This document shows positions 11,600-24,100 of a stretch of 64,000 bases of DNA, piece after piece. Origin of the DNA: Batkoa obscura (lineage: Eukaryota; Entomophthoromycota; Entomophthoromycetes; Entomophthorales; Batkoaceae). A model generated the notes under the pieces. That model saw only the letters and a list, made by a program, of their open reading frames with translations. It ran no database searches and had not been told where the DNA came from. How positions within the stretch are numbered: position 1 is the first letter of the stretch; every line of letters starts with the position of its first letter. The stretch covers positions 1 to 64,000 of the forward strand of contig JASVEC010000013.1 in the NCBI GenBank assembly GCA_030770535.1. Reading direction: 5' to 3'. A program made the position numbers and the translations under genes.

Positions 11600-12886
11600 T
11601 CACTGTTGGCCACACTGAACCCCAGAATAGCACTGCGATGAACTATCAGGTAAATTACTAGGTTGGGTATCGCTTTCACCATTTTCTTTTGGACGGGAAG
11701 AGTTCACATCAGATAAAACCACTTCCTCGTACTTTTCTAAATTTGATATTGGCTCTTCAGGTGGTAGTAACTGTGATAAAAGCTCAAGATTGTTAGGAGT
11801 AAGCCAATAGGGAGATGGGAATTCGATGTCAAATTTAATATATAAATCGCCTTTTTCTGATTGATGGTAGATGGGCATTCCTTCACTTTGAATAATCTTG
11901 GTGTCACCTAAAAAATATTAGTATCCCTATTATCGATAGTACTACAATTATTTACCTGATTTGCTTATTTCTCCGGGAAGAATTGATAGTAATAATTCTC
12001 TGCCGTCTAAATGTTTGATTACTATCCGACCACCGCATAAGGCTGTTGATAACTTTATTTTAACCTCACAGTGTAAATCACTATTTTTTCTAACAAATCT
12101 TTCATGGGGTTTTTGTTCGACGACAAATATTATAGAACCAGGAATTAAGGAAGGTGCTTGATCTCCTTCCCTTTCAAAAATAATACGCTGTTTATCAATC
12201 ATGCCCTTTTCAATATTTACACGAAATATCTTTTTTTGATTAATTATTCGACGACCATTACAAGCCTCACATTGATTTTTTCTTGATGGAACTTCGCCTC
12301 TTCCTTTACAATCTGTACAAGCAACTTTCACTTTTTGTAGCATTGGACCCACCGTTCTATATTTTGAAACAAATCGAGTCATGTTACAAGTCGAGCAAGG
12401 TTCCATATCAGCTGAAGTACCATAAAACTCATTACAGCTTTGACATATAGCATCTTTGTTTAATTTTGGGTAGAAAACTTTTCCATTATATAAATCTTCT
12501 AAGGAAACTCTCAAAATATGAGCTACATCTTTGCCCTTTTTAGGTGACATATTTTTGTTAAATCCGCTATAATGGCATTTGAACTCTCTTTCTTTACCAT
12601 TGTTTGAGGTGAATAGTTGAGAAAACAAATCATCTGATACTGAATTTGGGTTATTATATTGCTTTTTTGTATTTATTTCATTATTGGTTGTTGATCCCTC
12701 TAAATTTATCAAAGTTTCATATGCATTTGAAATCTCTTTAAATTTATCCCCAGCAGTTGGATTTTTATCAGGATGGTATTCTTTTGCTAACTTGTAATAA
12801 GCATTCTTTAATTGAGACTGTGTACATCCTGGCTTTACATTTAATACTTGATATAAATTACTGTTGTTTTCCATAATATTGATCAT
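11600..12886 (-). CDS. Type I Hsp40 co-chaperone (Ydj1/DNAJA-like)
   Basis: Exons 12886-11956 and 11907-11600 (48-bp intron) give 412 residues; the ATG at 12874 would give 408 and places the J domain at the usual distance. The J domain has the HPD motif (residues 34-36 from the second Met) that stimulates Hsp70 ATPase. A short G/F-poor linker follows, then four paired-cysteine zinc motifs (CQSC, CSTC, CTDC, CEAC), the substrate-binding beta domains and a C-terminus ending GVQCGQQ. The last four residues resemble the farnesylation box of Ydj1, whose tail is GVQCASQ. The role is delivery of clients to cytosolic or ER-surface Hsp70. The first two zinc repeats lack the usual trailing glycines and the G/F region is nearly absent, so it may be a divergent paralog instead of the main Ydj1. 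Confidence 0.9.
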
Positions 12887-14616
12887 TTATTTATATGATT
12901 ATTAAAAGATTAAAATTTGATTTTTAGCTTTTTTGTTTATTTATACAAATTATTGGAAACTTTGTTTATCCGGAAATCCCATCCTTGATGTTCTACTAAA
13001 GAATTCTTACTAAATTGTCCAATATCCTTAATTGATTTCACTTTTGTATAGCGAATTATTGATCTTCAAATAGAATTAAACTTTAATTTGTTAGCTCAAA
13101 TGAGAAAAATTACTTTATTTGTAACTCATCTGACATAACATATGAAGGAAAATTGTCACAATTTATTTAATAAGATTTGTCCCGCATAAAAAAATTTCCT
13201 TCTTGAAAAGTTCGGGTTAAGGTAGCTTTTAATTTGTAGGTAAACCGGATTATAAATTAAGCATATTTTTTGAATTAAAACGTGAAAACCTCAAGTGTTT
13301 TAAAAGTAGTTAAGCACAACTTTGACAAATATATTTTTAGGATAAATTCAATTCCAAGTACTCATTTAATTTAATAGAAGTTTACCAATATTGATATAAC
13401 ACTTATTTTTTGTTTGTTATAGCTTGTAACGATTATTTGTAAGACTAATTATAGATAAACCTCACGCTTTTAAATATCGCCTTAGCTAAACTATACATCC
13501 AACCTACTAGTTTGATAATATACTAAGCAATATTTAGTAGGACTTAGAATATCAATGTTTACAGTTCATTCTTTTTTAAAAATAAAAATGATTTAAATTT
13601 TATTTTAAATAATTTAATCTGTCATAATTTAAAACTAATAATCAATCAAAATAGTCTTATTTTGATTTATAATAACTTTGACACTTGGGAAAAGACTGTT
13701 AGAAATATAATAACATATGATAATATAATATAAGATACATCAATAAAAAAATAATCGTTTAAATTTTACTCTAAGAGAGAAATTTTATTGAATAGTTTAT
13801 AAGTATAAAGCAAAGGTATATACTCTATTTTTACAATAGTTACAGTGAAATTATATTGGAAACCGTAAACATTAATATATATTTTAATCTAAACAGTGTG
13901 AGTACTTTATTTTATATTGAGTTGAGAGTATTAATAATTTAATAATTTAATAATTTAATAATAAATTGCTATAACTGGTACTTTTTATTTTAAAAAGATA
14001 ATGAATTTATCCCATACTCCTAATAATAACTCTAAGCAATCTTTGTGATTACCCACTTAGGTACAGTTTTTTTGAAACAAATTTATCGCAAACAAACAGA
14101 ATTTTTATTTTAATCATGGCTATATTTCACGAATCGGTCTTGACCTGATTAGCTCTAGACATACTAAAAAATTGATAGGCCTAACTTATCGAATGTATCC
14201 AAGTGATTAAGATGGCTAGGTCCATATAACAAAATTCTATACCAAAGTTCAAAAGCACTTAGCTACTTTCATGATTTTGTTTTTATTATTATATTTTTAT
14301 AATAATAATATCATCACCAAGTTATTTGACAATAAACTATGGGTTCATCGTTAGGCCATTGCTAATACTACTTTAAGGTACCTTATCCGTTTTTTTAAAA
14401 AATGTGTAAAATTCTTTATAGAAGAATAGTTTCTAAAAAATTCTATTACAAATAAATATTCATATATTTAATAATAGACTATAGCTTTATAGTTATATTA
14501 CTATTATTTAAAGAAAACAAATAACTTGTAAACATTATTTGACAGCGCTACAAAAAATAACAAAACAAGTTTATCTAATTAATCTTTTACAATAAATAAA
14601 ATTTTATTATAATATA

Positions 14617-14715
14617 TGGGGGTGTTTTTTTTAGTTTCATTATTTTTTCCATTTTAAGCGTTGTTTGAGCGGAAAGATTGTTAGTAAAATTCTTAAACAA
14701 AAAAATACATCTTCA
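14617..14715 (-). mobile_element. TA-flanked MITE, copy 5
   Basis: A 99-bp family member in reverse orientation with TA on both sides (14615-14616 and 14716-14717) and intact TGGGGGTGTTTTTT terminus. Confidence 0.85.
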
Positions 14716-14775
14716 TATAAAAAAGTCGTTAATTTTTTTAGAATTTTATAGATATTTTGTATTGTATTAAACATT

Positions 14776-14870
14776 TGAGAGTGTTTTTTTTGGCTTCATT
14801 ATTTTTTCCATTTTCTAAGTGTTATTTGAGCGGAAAGACTGTTAGTAAATAAACAAAAAATACATCCCCA
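14776..14870 (-). mobile_element. TA-flanked MITE, copy 6
   Basis: A 95-bp family member in the same orientation as copy 5 and 60 bp from it. A small internal deletion removes part of the segment before the AT-rich end, and the flanks have drifted from TA. Confidence 0.8.
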
Positions 14871-15781
14871 TTTTATTTAAAAAAATAAAAACTGATGCTT
14901 ATAATCCTGTAATAAAAAACTGAAAAGCACTTATTTAATAATCAAACATGATGAAAGTATTAATTTTTACTTATTGTCTATTTTTCATCTTTGTATAATG
15001 TTAATTACTAATAAAAATAGCTATTTATATACTATATATTTTTAAATTCAATTATTTAATACCAAAGTATATCAATTTTCCGCTCTTTTAAAGATTTTAA
15101 AAAAGTTTTAATTTTACATCTAATTTTATTATAGTTATTATACTATTGCTTATCAACAAAATTTATTTATTTTAAAAAACTAATATCAAAGTTTCTTAAA
15201 CAGAGTTTAATAAGAAATAAAACTTAAATTGAAATTTTTTACTATGTATATAAACAAATAATGCAGTATTATATAAGTTAATCACTACATATTTTTTTAC
15301 AATTACAATGAAAAGTATAAAAAATTTCTATTCTAAAGTACATGTTGCTTGTGTTTATCAAAATTATAAATTGTTACTATTATGGTATAATATTATAGTT
15401 TTAAACACAAGTCTTTTAAATTTATTCAAACTTTTACAAGTTTTCATTATTAATTTTAGCATTTGGATTGAAAATTAGCTAATTTGATACAAAAATAGCG
15501 TAGTATTGGGTAAGAATAAAATGTAGTTGAACTTTTATTCTTTAATATAATTTTAATGGTAAGTTTGCTAAATCAAAGTTGTTTTTTTAGTATTTATATT
15601 AAAAAAATAATATGACATATCATCCCTTTTAGATAGATAAATAGAAAATAAATAGAATTCTTAAAGAATATTAATGTATGGCGTTATTTTAGCAAATTAT
15701 TTATAATAGACATGTATTAGTATAAAAAGAAAGTAATTACTCTCTTGTTTTTATAAATTATAACTCTTAAAAATAAATATA

Positions 15782-16885
15782 ATGAAATTTCATTTATTAA
15801 GTTTAGTTGCTATAAGTACTGTCGTTAGTAAACCATCTCAAGGTGACTTAAGTGAAGGTAATCGTCTAGTTAAAACTTCCTTAAACGAAGCTCCAAAGTG
15901 GTTAAATTATGACCAAGTTTCGGAACTTATTAAGGAAGGAATCCATTTCATAGATATCACCGATGATAAAGAAGATAACGTTGCTGTTCAAAGATCTAGC
16001 ATTAAATCAGTTTTGGATACTGAATTCGAAGTTCCTTCTGATATTAGATATTGGGATTTGGTTAGAAAAGGAATTCAACATATATCTAAAACAAAAGCAA
16101 AATCTTTACTTACAACTCTTTCAAGCTATCATAACCGCTATTATAATGCTAGTACTGGGGTTCAAAGTGCAGAGTGGATTCATTCTCAAGCAAAACTTTC
16201 CATAGATAAGCTTGGTAATGGTGCTAATATTAAGTTCTTTAACCACACTTGGCCACAGCCTTCAGTTATTGCTACAATTCCTGGATCTGATTTAAAAGAT
16301 GAAGTAGTAATTATTGGGGCTCATTTAGATTCAATTAATCGTACTGAAAGAGCAACTGGCCGCGCACCTGGTGCTGATGATGATGGTACTGGAACCGTTT
16401 CTTTACTTCAAGCATTGAATGCTTTAGCTCAAATTAACTTTAAGCCACGTCGTACATTACAATTTCAATGGTATGCTGCTGAAGAAGTAGGTTTGAGAGG
16501 ATCACGCGCTATTGCTAAAGAATATAGAGACAAGAATGTAAATGTTGTAACCCAGCTCCAATTAGATATGAATGGCCATTTAGTCAATAGACAAATACGT
16601 ATTGTAAATGATTTCACTGATCCAGAACTTAATGCTTTAGTTAAAAGACTTATTGAAGCATATACAGAATATTATTGGGTGGACGGTAAATGTGGCTATG
16701 GGTGCTCAGATCATGCTTCTTGGAATGAACAAGGTTACCGATCCGCATTCCCATTAGAAGATAAATCAACACCGTACATTCATACCGAAAATGATACAGT
16801 TGCAAATGTTAATTTTGATCATTGGTACCAGTTTGCTCGTTTAGGACTTGCATATACGATTGAGTTATCTGAACCAAGAAATTAA
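15782..16885 (+). CDS. Secreted M28 leucine-aminopeptidase-like zinc peptidase
   Basis: A single exon of 367 residues. The N-terminus is a signal peptide (MKFHLLSLVAISTVVSKP), followed by a propeptide-like stretch. The M28E catalytic domain shows every expected two-zinc ligand motif: GAHLDS (His181), GADDDG (Asp199/200), AAEEVGLRGS (Glu234/235, general base and ligand), QLDMNG (Asp262) and HTEND (His334). Cys304 and Cys308 in KCGYGC match the conserved disulfide of the Aeromonas and fungal aminopeptidases. It removes N-terminal, usually hydrophobic, residues from extracellular peptides. It is followed in tail-to-tail orientation by an amino-acid transporter. A paralog lies at 25167. A TATAAAA box sits 61 bp upstream of the ATG. 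Confidence 0.93.
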   Translation: MKFHLLSLVAISTVVSKPSQGDLSEGNRLVKTSLNEAPKWLNYDQVSELIKEGIHFIDITDDKEDNVAVQRSSIKSVLDTEFEVPSDIRYWDLVRKGIQHISKTKAKSLLTTLSSYHNRYYNASTGVQSAEWIHSQAKLSIDKLGNGANIKFFNHTWPQPSVIATIPGSDLKDEVVIIGAHLDSINRTERATGRAPGADDDGTGTVSLLQALNALAQINFKPRRTLQFQWYAAEEVGLRGSRAIAKEYRDKNVNVVTQLQLDMNGHLVNRQIRIVNDFTDPELNALVKRLIEAYTEYYWVDGKCGYGCSDHASWNEQGYRSAFPLEDKSTPYIHTENDTVANVNFDHWYQFARLGLAYTIELSEPRN

Positions 16886-17387
16886 ATAGTTTTCAGGGGT
16901 GATATTTGATTTCGAATATAATTATAATAAATTTAATAATTTTTAAACATAAATTGTTTTTCACTTTTTTAAATTTAAAGTATCCATTTTAAAATTTTAT
17001 AACTGAAAAATTAAACCTATTGTTTTTTTTTTATTAATTTTCATATAAATAATAAAATAGAATAATTCCATTAAATAATACATTTGTTTATTTACAAGTA
17101 AAGTTTCAATATTGAAACTTTCTTATAAAATGTGGGAACATCGTTTCAGTTTACTATCTTGTTCATTTTTATGTAAAATATAATTTTAAAGGGTTATTAG
17201 TCAAATGATGAAATAAAAAGGTCATACTGTATCTTTTAAGGGATGATTAAACTATCCATATAGTATTTGCATTATCAATGAATTGATATTTAATTTTTAT
17301 AATTAGAAGGTATTAAAAATTATAAAATTATAAGTTAAATTAAACATTATACATATATACTTATAATAAGATTATTTGAATTATTTA
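16886..17387. other. Convergent 3' spacer, no feature seen
   Basis: AT-rich sequence lies between the stops of the aminopeptidase and the transporter. Poly-T and poly-A runs compatible with 3' ends are present, and nothing else is recognised. Confidence 0.55.
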
Positions 17388-18784
17388 TTAATGCCCAGTC
17401 GAAGTCATAACTCTAGTTCCTTCAAAATCTGCAATTAAATTTTTAACAGAATCAATTGAACCTAAAATAAGCCCTAATACTCCAACAATAACACATAATG
17501 TACTTAAAACATATTCCCAAATTGCTCTATTTTTAAACCCAAATAATTTATAATGACATGCTAGTGGTACTAAAAAGATAATTATACAATTAGATACCGC
17601 CCCTATTAAAGCCATGAGATCGTTGAAATAAGGGACATAGATAGCAATAACTGTAAGCACAAGCCCAACTACTGTTCTTAAAATAGCTCTACATATTAAT
17701 TCACGAGTGGCTGACATATATTTACGATCTATCTTTAACCAACTTTCTTGTTCTAAACAAAACGAACATAAATAAATAGGTGCAGCTAAAATAACGTGGA
17801 GTGTAATAACAAGGTAAGCAAATATTGCACCTGCTTTATAGGATGCAGATTCTAATAAAGAATCAATTATAGGGGATTTTACATCACTTCCATATACTAA
17901 ATATCCAGCAACACCTACTATTACATACATAGTTGTGATGGTTATAATCGCGCCTAACAACACAAAATTCCAACGTTTTGGGCTCCTCATTCCAACTTCA
18001 ACATGTGGATAAACAACATTACCACTATATGAAAATGCAATGGTAGCCATGGCCAAAGGTAGTCCCGACCACTCTACAACTTTGGTACTTGGTTGTACAT
18101 AATCCACTGAGCTCATTTCCAACCCTCCTACAACAACTACTGCTATAACAACTGCAAAGGTTGCAAAAGCACCAAAAGCAGCCAACCAAGCAACTTCTTT
18201 TAAAGTTTTCAATAAAGTGGTTGGTATAATGATTATAATACCGGCCAATAAAGTCCAAATCTGTTGAGACAATATTTCAGTGTTATTATTAAGATTTGTA
18301 GAAACCTTATGAATATTTAACCCAGTTAAAAGTATATAAAGGCAAGCACATGAAAGCAAAATAGAATAGTGAAATACTTTGACAAAATATCTCCCAAATT
18401 TACCAAAAGCAGCTTCTCCAATATCAGGAAACTCTTCTAATCTTTCACCTCTATTAAAAAAGATAAATAAATGTTTAAATGATGTTATAATAATACTTAC
18501 GGTTTGTAATAAAGGCACTCAATTAGTAATTTTCCTGTATACATAGCTAATATTGCAGCAATAAAAAATAGAACCAGCGTTACCCAACCACCAGTATGTA
18601 TAGCATAAGGCAATCCTAAAGTTCCGGTACCAGCAACAACGCATACTATGTTAAAGTAAGCTCCAAAACTAGACCCTGTACGATGTTCATCTTGCTTATT
18701 GCTTGTAATTGACTTTTCACAAGTTACTTGATTTACTTCCGAGTTAAATTCATTACTGATTTCATTAACATGATCTTTCCCCAT
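17388..18784 (-). CDS. AAAP amino-acid transporter, copy 1 (Avt-like)
   Basis: Exons 18784-18501 and 18450-17388 (50-bp intron) give 448 residues. A hydrophilic N-terminus of about 45 residues precedes SSFGAYFNIVCVVAGTGTLGLPYA, the first helix signature of the amino acid/auxin permease family. About eleven membrane segments follow, with VAFSYSGNVVYPHVE-type helix and CHYKLFGFKNR near the end. Fungal Avt proteins move neutral amino acids across the vacuolar membrane; plasma-membrane relatives exist, so location is open. It is closely related to the copies at 27335 and 28690 and shares their intron position exactly (after the ECLYYKP motif), showing descent from one intron-bearing ancestor. It converges with the secreted aminopeptidase. 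Confidence 0.9.
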
Positions 18785-21140
18785 TATTTTAAATAAATAT
18801 ATTATATACAATCAGCAAAAAATTTGTTTTTTTAAGTTTATTATAATTAATTAGATCCACATAACTTATTTATATAGTTCAATTTTTGATACATTTTAGA
18901 ATAAATCCCTGTATATGCCCTATGATCATCTATCTAATTACATCTAACATCAGTGGGTATATTTTATAAAACTAGTTATAGACTTATGATATCATTATAT
19001 CTAAATGAGGATTCTTTTGGTCAATTTTAGTTAAAGTCAGCTGCTTAAATGAATGAAAGCCTAAAAGTGACATCATTATAATTAAATAGGGTTGTTTATT
19101 AGAGTTTAACAAAATGATCAGGAGATGTCATTACTAAAGAATAAATAAATTAATGAGAAGTTCTACTTCAAGCCAACCAATTGTTCTCGAGAAAATTACT
19201 TCAAAATGGCTAATGAAAAAAATTAAAATAATTAAATATTTTAAACCAGGGTTTATATACACATGATAGAATACTAATAACGCTAATTATCTATAACAAT
19301 TTTAATTATAGTTTATTTCTCTTTGTAGCAGGAAGATTAACCTTTTATTTAAATCTCGCTATAAGCCTACTTGATAAACTGCACATTTTTAATGTATAAT
19401 GGTCAACTTTGTAGGAAAATCGGTTATTACATTTTACTTAGCCTTAGTCAAGTAATCAACCTTAATAGCTTTATTACTTTAGAATAATTAATTATTTACA
19501 TGTCCAATAAAGTTTTATCTTGATAAGTAATTCAATGACAATATCATAATAATAAAAAAGGTAACTTGGCATTATGTTATTATTTTTTCCATCTATGTCA
19601 AAAAGTGTAAAGAAGTCAATAATTTGAAGATGAAACTTCAAAAAGAAAGCAATGGTATACGATTGTAATGAATCTCTTAAGTATAATATATTGAAAGTTT
19701 ATATAATTGTTTTAAACGGATAGTCTGGCTTTAGATTTATCTACTTGTTTTCAAGGTTTAATCCTGAATTTTGCTTTATTATTATATTATCTGTAATATG
19801 ATGAATAAAATTTGCCGATGTTATTTTATAAATTTTAATTGTGGCCAATTCTGGTAGCGAAACCATGACATCATTTTAATTTCGAATATTTATTTGACAT
19901 AATTTTAATAATAAAAATAGATAGAAATAAATATATAGCTACATTTCTAGAATTTTCCTTTAATCATTCAACTATAGCATTATCATTTATCGAAATTTTT
20001 ATACTATAATCATAATATGTTAAATTAAAATATCTAAAGTGTTATTCTGATTAAACATTTAACTTTTGAAATATAATACAAATAATTAAAACAAATGCCT
20101 CTTATTAATACAAAAACTATGGATAATAAATCCTTTACCAGTATATTCTGATCAAAAAATCAAGTAATATTTATCAAAGGTTAGAAAGTTGCTCATCAAA
20201 ACAAAAAAGGTATTCGTGAAAAAATAAAGTCAAATCTGAACAAAAAATAAGAATCATTAGAGTACTTTTATAAAAAGTGGAAAAAGTGAGTATTTAGATG
20301 ATAACTTTATATTGATTTCTTTATATTTTGATAAATGCTAGCTCTGTTTTTTAATAAGAACATCAAGGAAAGATATGCTTATCATTTGCTTTGCTAAATC
20401 CAATTATTAGTTGACCCCGATTTTCTATTTATAAAATAACCATATATACTTTCAGTAATAAGCAATATAACATCTAAATAAGCATTTTAAGAAATTGAAG
20501 TTTTTAATCTATTTTTTTACATTATTTTAATAATATCACATTAAACTTGAATTATACTATACATTTTATAATTAGTATAATTTGAAGCATACCTTTCACA
20601 TAAATATACAGGAAATGCAAAATTTCATTGTAAATAGTATATGTCTCTATGCTAATAGAACAAAAAGTTATTTTTATCAAAAAATTCAAACCAGCAACCA
20701 GAAGTTAAGAGTGTGAAGAAATCAGATAGTGACTAATTTTTACAAGAACCAATGAATCACTTCAATATTTGAATGATTTTTAATTGGCATTTAATGGACT
20801 ACTTCAGTTGAAGTAATTTTATTATGACATTATATAAAATATAGGCTTATAAAGTAATATTGAATTAATTCATTGTTATTAAAAATCCTTAAGGTATTTC
20901 AATGATAAATGTCTATTTATAATATCAATAAATGTAAAAATTGCAATTACTATGAATAATGGGTAATTGGTAATGATTTATTTCAAGCAAATGACCAATA
21001 AAATTTTACCGTTATTTAGCACCATGATTTCATGACAAGGAAATTAGGTTTGGAAGTATTTTTTAATAGCGATTTAAGGTAATATATCTTATAAACAACT
21101 TTTTATATTTAATAAATCAAAATAAATAGAAAAAATTATA
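18785..21140. other. 2.4-kb intergenic stretch, nothing recognised
   Basis: AT-rich throughout. I find no MITE copy, LTR relative, RNA gene or coding exon. It separates the divergent transporter and C2-protein genes and is large for this part of the window. Confidence 0.5.
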
Positions 21141-24100
21141 ATGATAAAGAAAAATGATATTGTTGTTTTGGAAATTCTAGCAATACAAGGGCGTAATTTA
21201 CCTAACAAAGATTTTTTTAAAAAGCAAGATCCATTTCTAACCTTTCATATTGGCGAACAAGTACATCGCACCAAAGTTGATAAAAACGGCGGAACAAGAC
21301 CAGAATGGAATAACAGGTTAAGATTCGAGAGATTACGTGACCCTGTAGAAACTATAATGAAAATAAAATGTTTTGATGATGAATGGAAGAGGAAAGAGCA
21401 ATTTATTGGTGAGTGTGCAGTTGATTTGGGCCCTGTCTATAAAACAGGTGAATGTGATGGATGGTTTAAGTTATATGATCGAGGTAATCCAGCAGGCGAA
21501 GTTTATTTAGAACTAACCTTTTATACTCAAAATGGTATCTCCAAAAAATATGCACAGGGAGTTGAGACATTAGCAATGGTACCTGAAGTTAAAACTTCAC
21601 CGCCCAGCAAGCCTATTACTGGACCACAGCCGATAAATTCTCCAGGGAATACTGTTAAAGCAAATAAGATAGATGGCTTGGAAAATCAAAAAATAACACC
21701 TGATGACACAAACAAAAATCAAATTGAGGTAGTTAATGTAGGAAAAGTTCAACCAGTAAATGTCGTTCAGATACCCCCTAACATTCAGGATACGTCAACT
21801 GTAGATATCCCAAACGTTAATGCTATCAGCCCTTTCAAAGTTGATGAGACCCATAACGGTCAAGAAGAAAAAATTGATAACGAAAAAAGCTCAAATTCAA
21901 AGCCAGAGGGTATTGCTATTAACCAAAGTTCAACTGTCGAGAGCCTAACTCAAAGTTTGCAGAATATAAACATTAATGGTCAAGAAAGTTCACTAAATAC
22001 TTCAGAGAATGGTAACCAACATCCTAATAAGATAGTTTCAGGGGTAACTGGCAATGTTGGGGAAATTGCAACTTCTTTAAAAACTAACGACTCTATTCCA
22101 GTATCAAATAATCCAGGAAGTATAAAAAACGAATCTACAAATCATTCTAATCCATCTCAGCCTTCAGATGATAATATGATAAATCAATATCATAACCAAG
22201 CAGTAGATCATCATCAACAAAAGTTAGAAGAAGCAAAGCAAACCGATATCCAAATAGTAAATGAGCCTTATATACCCGCCTATATAAATGCAAACGTAGC
22301 AGCTGGAATAGCAAATGCAGCTGCATCGAATACCCACTTTAACCAAAATGAAGTCACTACAACACCAAGTGATATACCACAATCTAGTTTCCAGGCACAA
22401 TTGAAAGCACAACTTGAAGCAAGAAAAAATAAACAAAACTTACAACATGTAATAAATCAAGATAGTGTTTCAATACACCCACATGTAGTTGATAATCAAG
22501 TACTATCTAATAACACAATCAATTCATCTATAAATAGCACTGAAAATCAAATATCAAGTGCTCAAGTAAGTCAAATCCATCCTATAAACAACAACAACCC
22601 AACTACTCAAGTGAATCATGTGACTCAAGCACAAAATAACTCAATTTATAATCCACCTCAAATTCATCAAGATACACATGATATCCAGCTAAATACCCAA
22701 AAAGCAAATCAAGAGCAATTTAGCCAAGATCATCACACTAAACCAATATCCAATAGTGTTACAGTTGCTGAAACACATTCAATTACTAGTCAAGAACAAA
22801 AGCCAACCTTGAAGGAAAATCATGCTCATTCAACCGTAACTAGCTCCCAGAACCAAGCATACCAAAGTGTAGTACCAGTGGCTCAACAAGTTCATACACA
22901 AAATGCTGTTTATAATACAGGTAGTAGTACATCAATACACCAATCTTCTCCAAGTTCCCACCAAACTCAAACTTCAGGCGAAAATATAGCAGTTAATCAA
23001 CTACAGCCACCAATGCACCAACAAATCCAAGCTACCCCAGATAGCCTTGTTCAAAGCACTCCTATATCACAGATAACCTTAGCTCATTCCATCAATCAAA
23101 ATGTGACCAATAATCAAAGTTATCCGATTTTATCGACAGCTGAGCCACAACAACAGGTACATACCCAAGCCCATAATGTGATGCTAAAAACTCAGGATAT
23201 AGCGCCACAAGCTCAAAATGTAACTAGTAATCAAGGTCATTCGATTCTATCAACAGTTGAACCACATCAACAGATATATACTCAAACTCATAATATATCG
23301 CCACAAACACAAAATATAGCTAGTAACCAGAGTCAACCAATTTTATCGACGGCTGTATCACAACAACAGGTGGATATTCAAACTCATAACGTATCAACAC
23401 AGCCTCAAAGCAGCTTACCTGGAAGTCAACACTCGAGTTTATATCAAAATCAAGTTAATCAAAGCTTAGCTTCTATTGGTCATTATAGTCAACAAAATCA
23501 AGGGCAAGTACCTTATAAACCAGTTCAACACCAAAATTCAATAAATAACGAATTAAACTATAATCAAAATACAAATACACCACATTCGTTACAAATATCT
23601 ACTAATACTACACAGGTATACGCTAACAATAGTCAAAGTCAACCACATTTATCTTCTTATCCTACTACATCAATTGCCCAAGTTAATATCCATGGACAAG
23701 CACAAACTGTATCCCAACTGAATCATAGTATAACTGGAAACCCTAATATGGATTCACCTATAGGCTCCCCTTATTATACTACGCCATATTATAATAGTAA
23801 TTCATATCAATCTCCTGTTTACAACAATACTGAGACATTAACAGGAGGAGGAGTATATAATACTGGACCAATCTATCCTCCAGCAATCAACTATACTGAA
23901 GTACAGCAACAACCCCTTGGTTTTGTGTTTAATCAGGTTTACCATCCACCTCCAGCAATGGCATATCCACCTAATAAATATAGCACTAACAATACTTTTG
24001 CACCACAACCTCCAGTACCAGTAGCTAATTATATTCCTAATACTAATACTAATACAAATACAAATACAAATACAAATAACTATACTCCCAATGCTAATAG

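Larger units (their letters stand above)
12887..15781. other. 2.9-kb intergenic stretch with two MITEs
   Basis: Apart from MITE copies at 14617-14715 and 14776-14870, I see no gene. Short runs of ATAATTTA repeat near 13930. The block around 14030-14260 is less AT-rich than its surroundings, but I could not match it to a spliceosomal, nucleolar, 5S, tRNA, SRP or RNase P RNA. Confidence 0.5.

Noticed and set aside
14030-14260. Less AT-rich block that might be a structural RNA
   Set aside because: No match by eye to U1-U6, 5S, SRP, RNase P, U3 or tRNA motifs on either strand, and no clear long stem. A covariance-model scan would decide.
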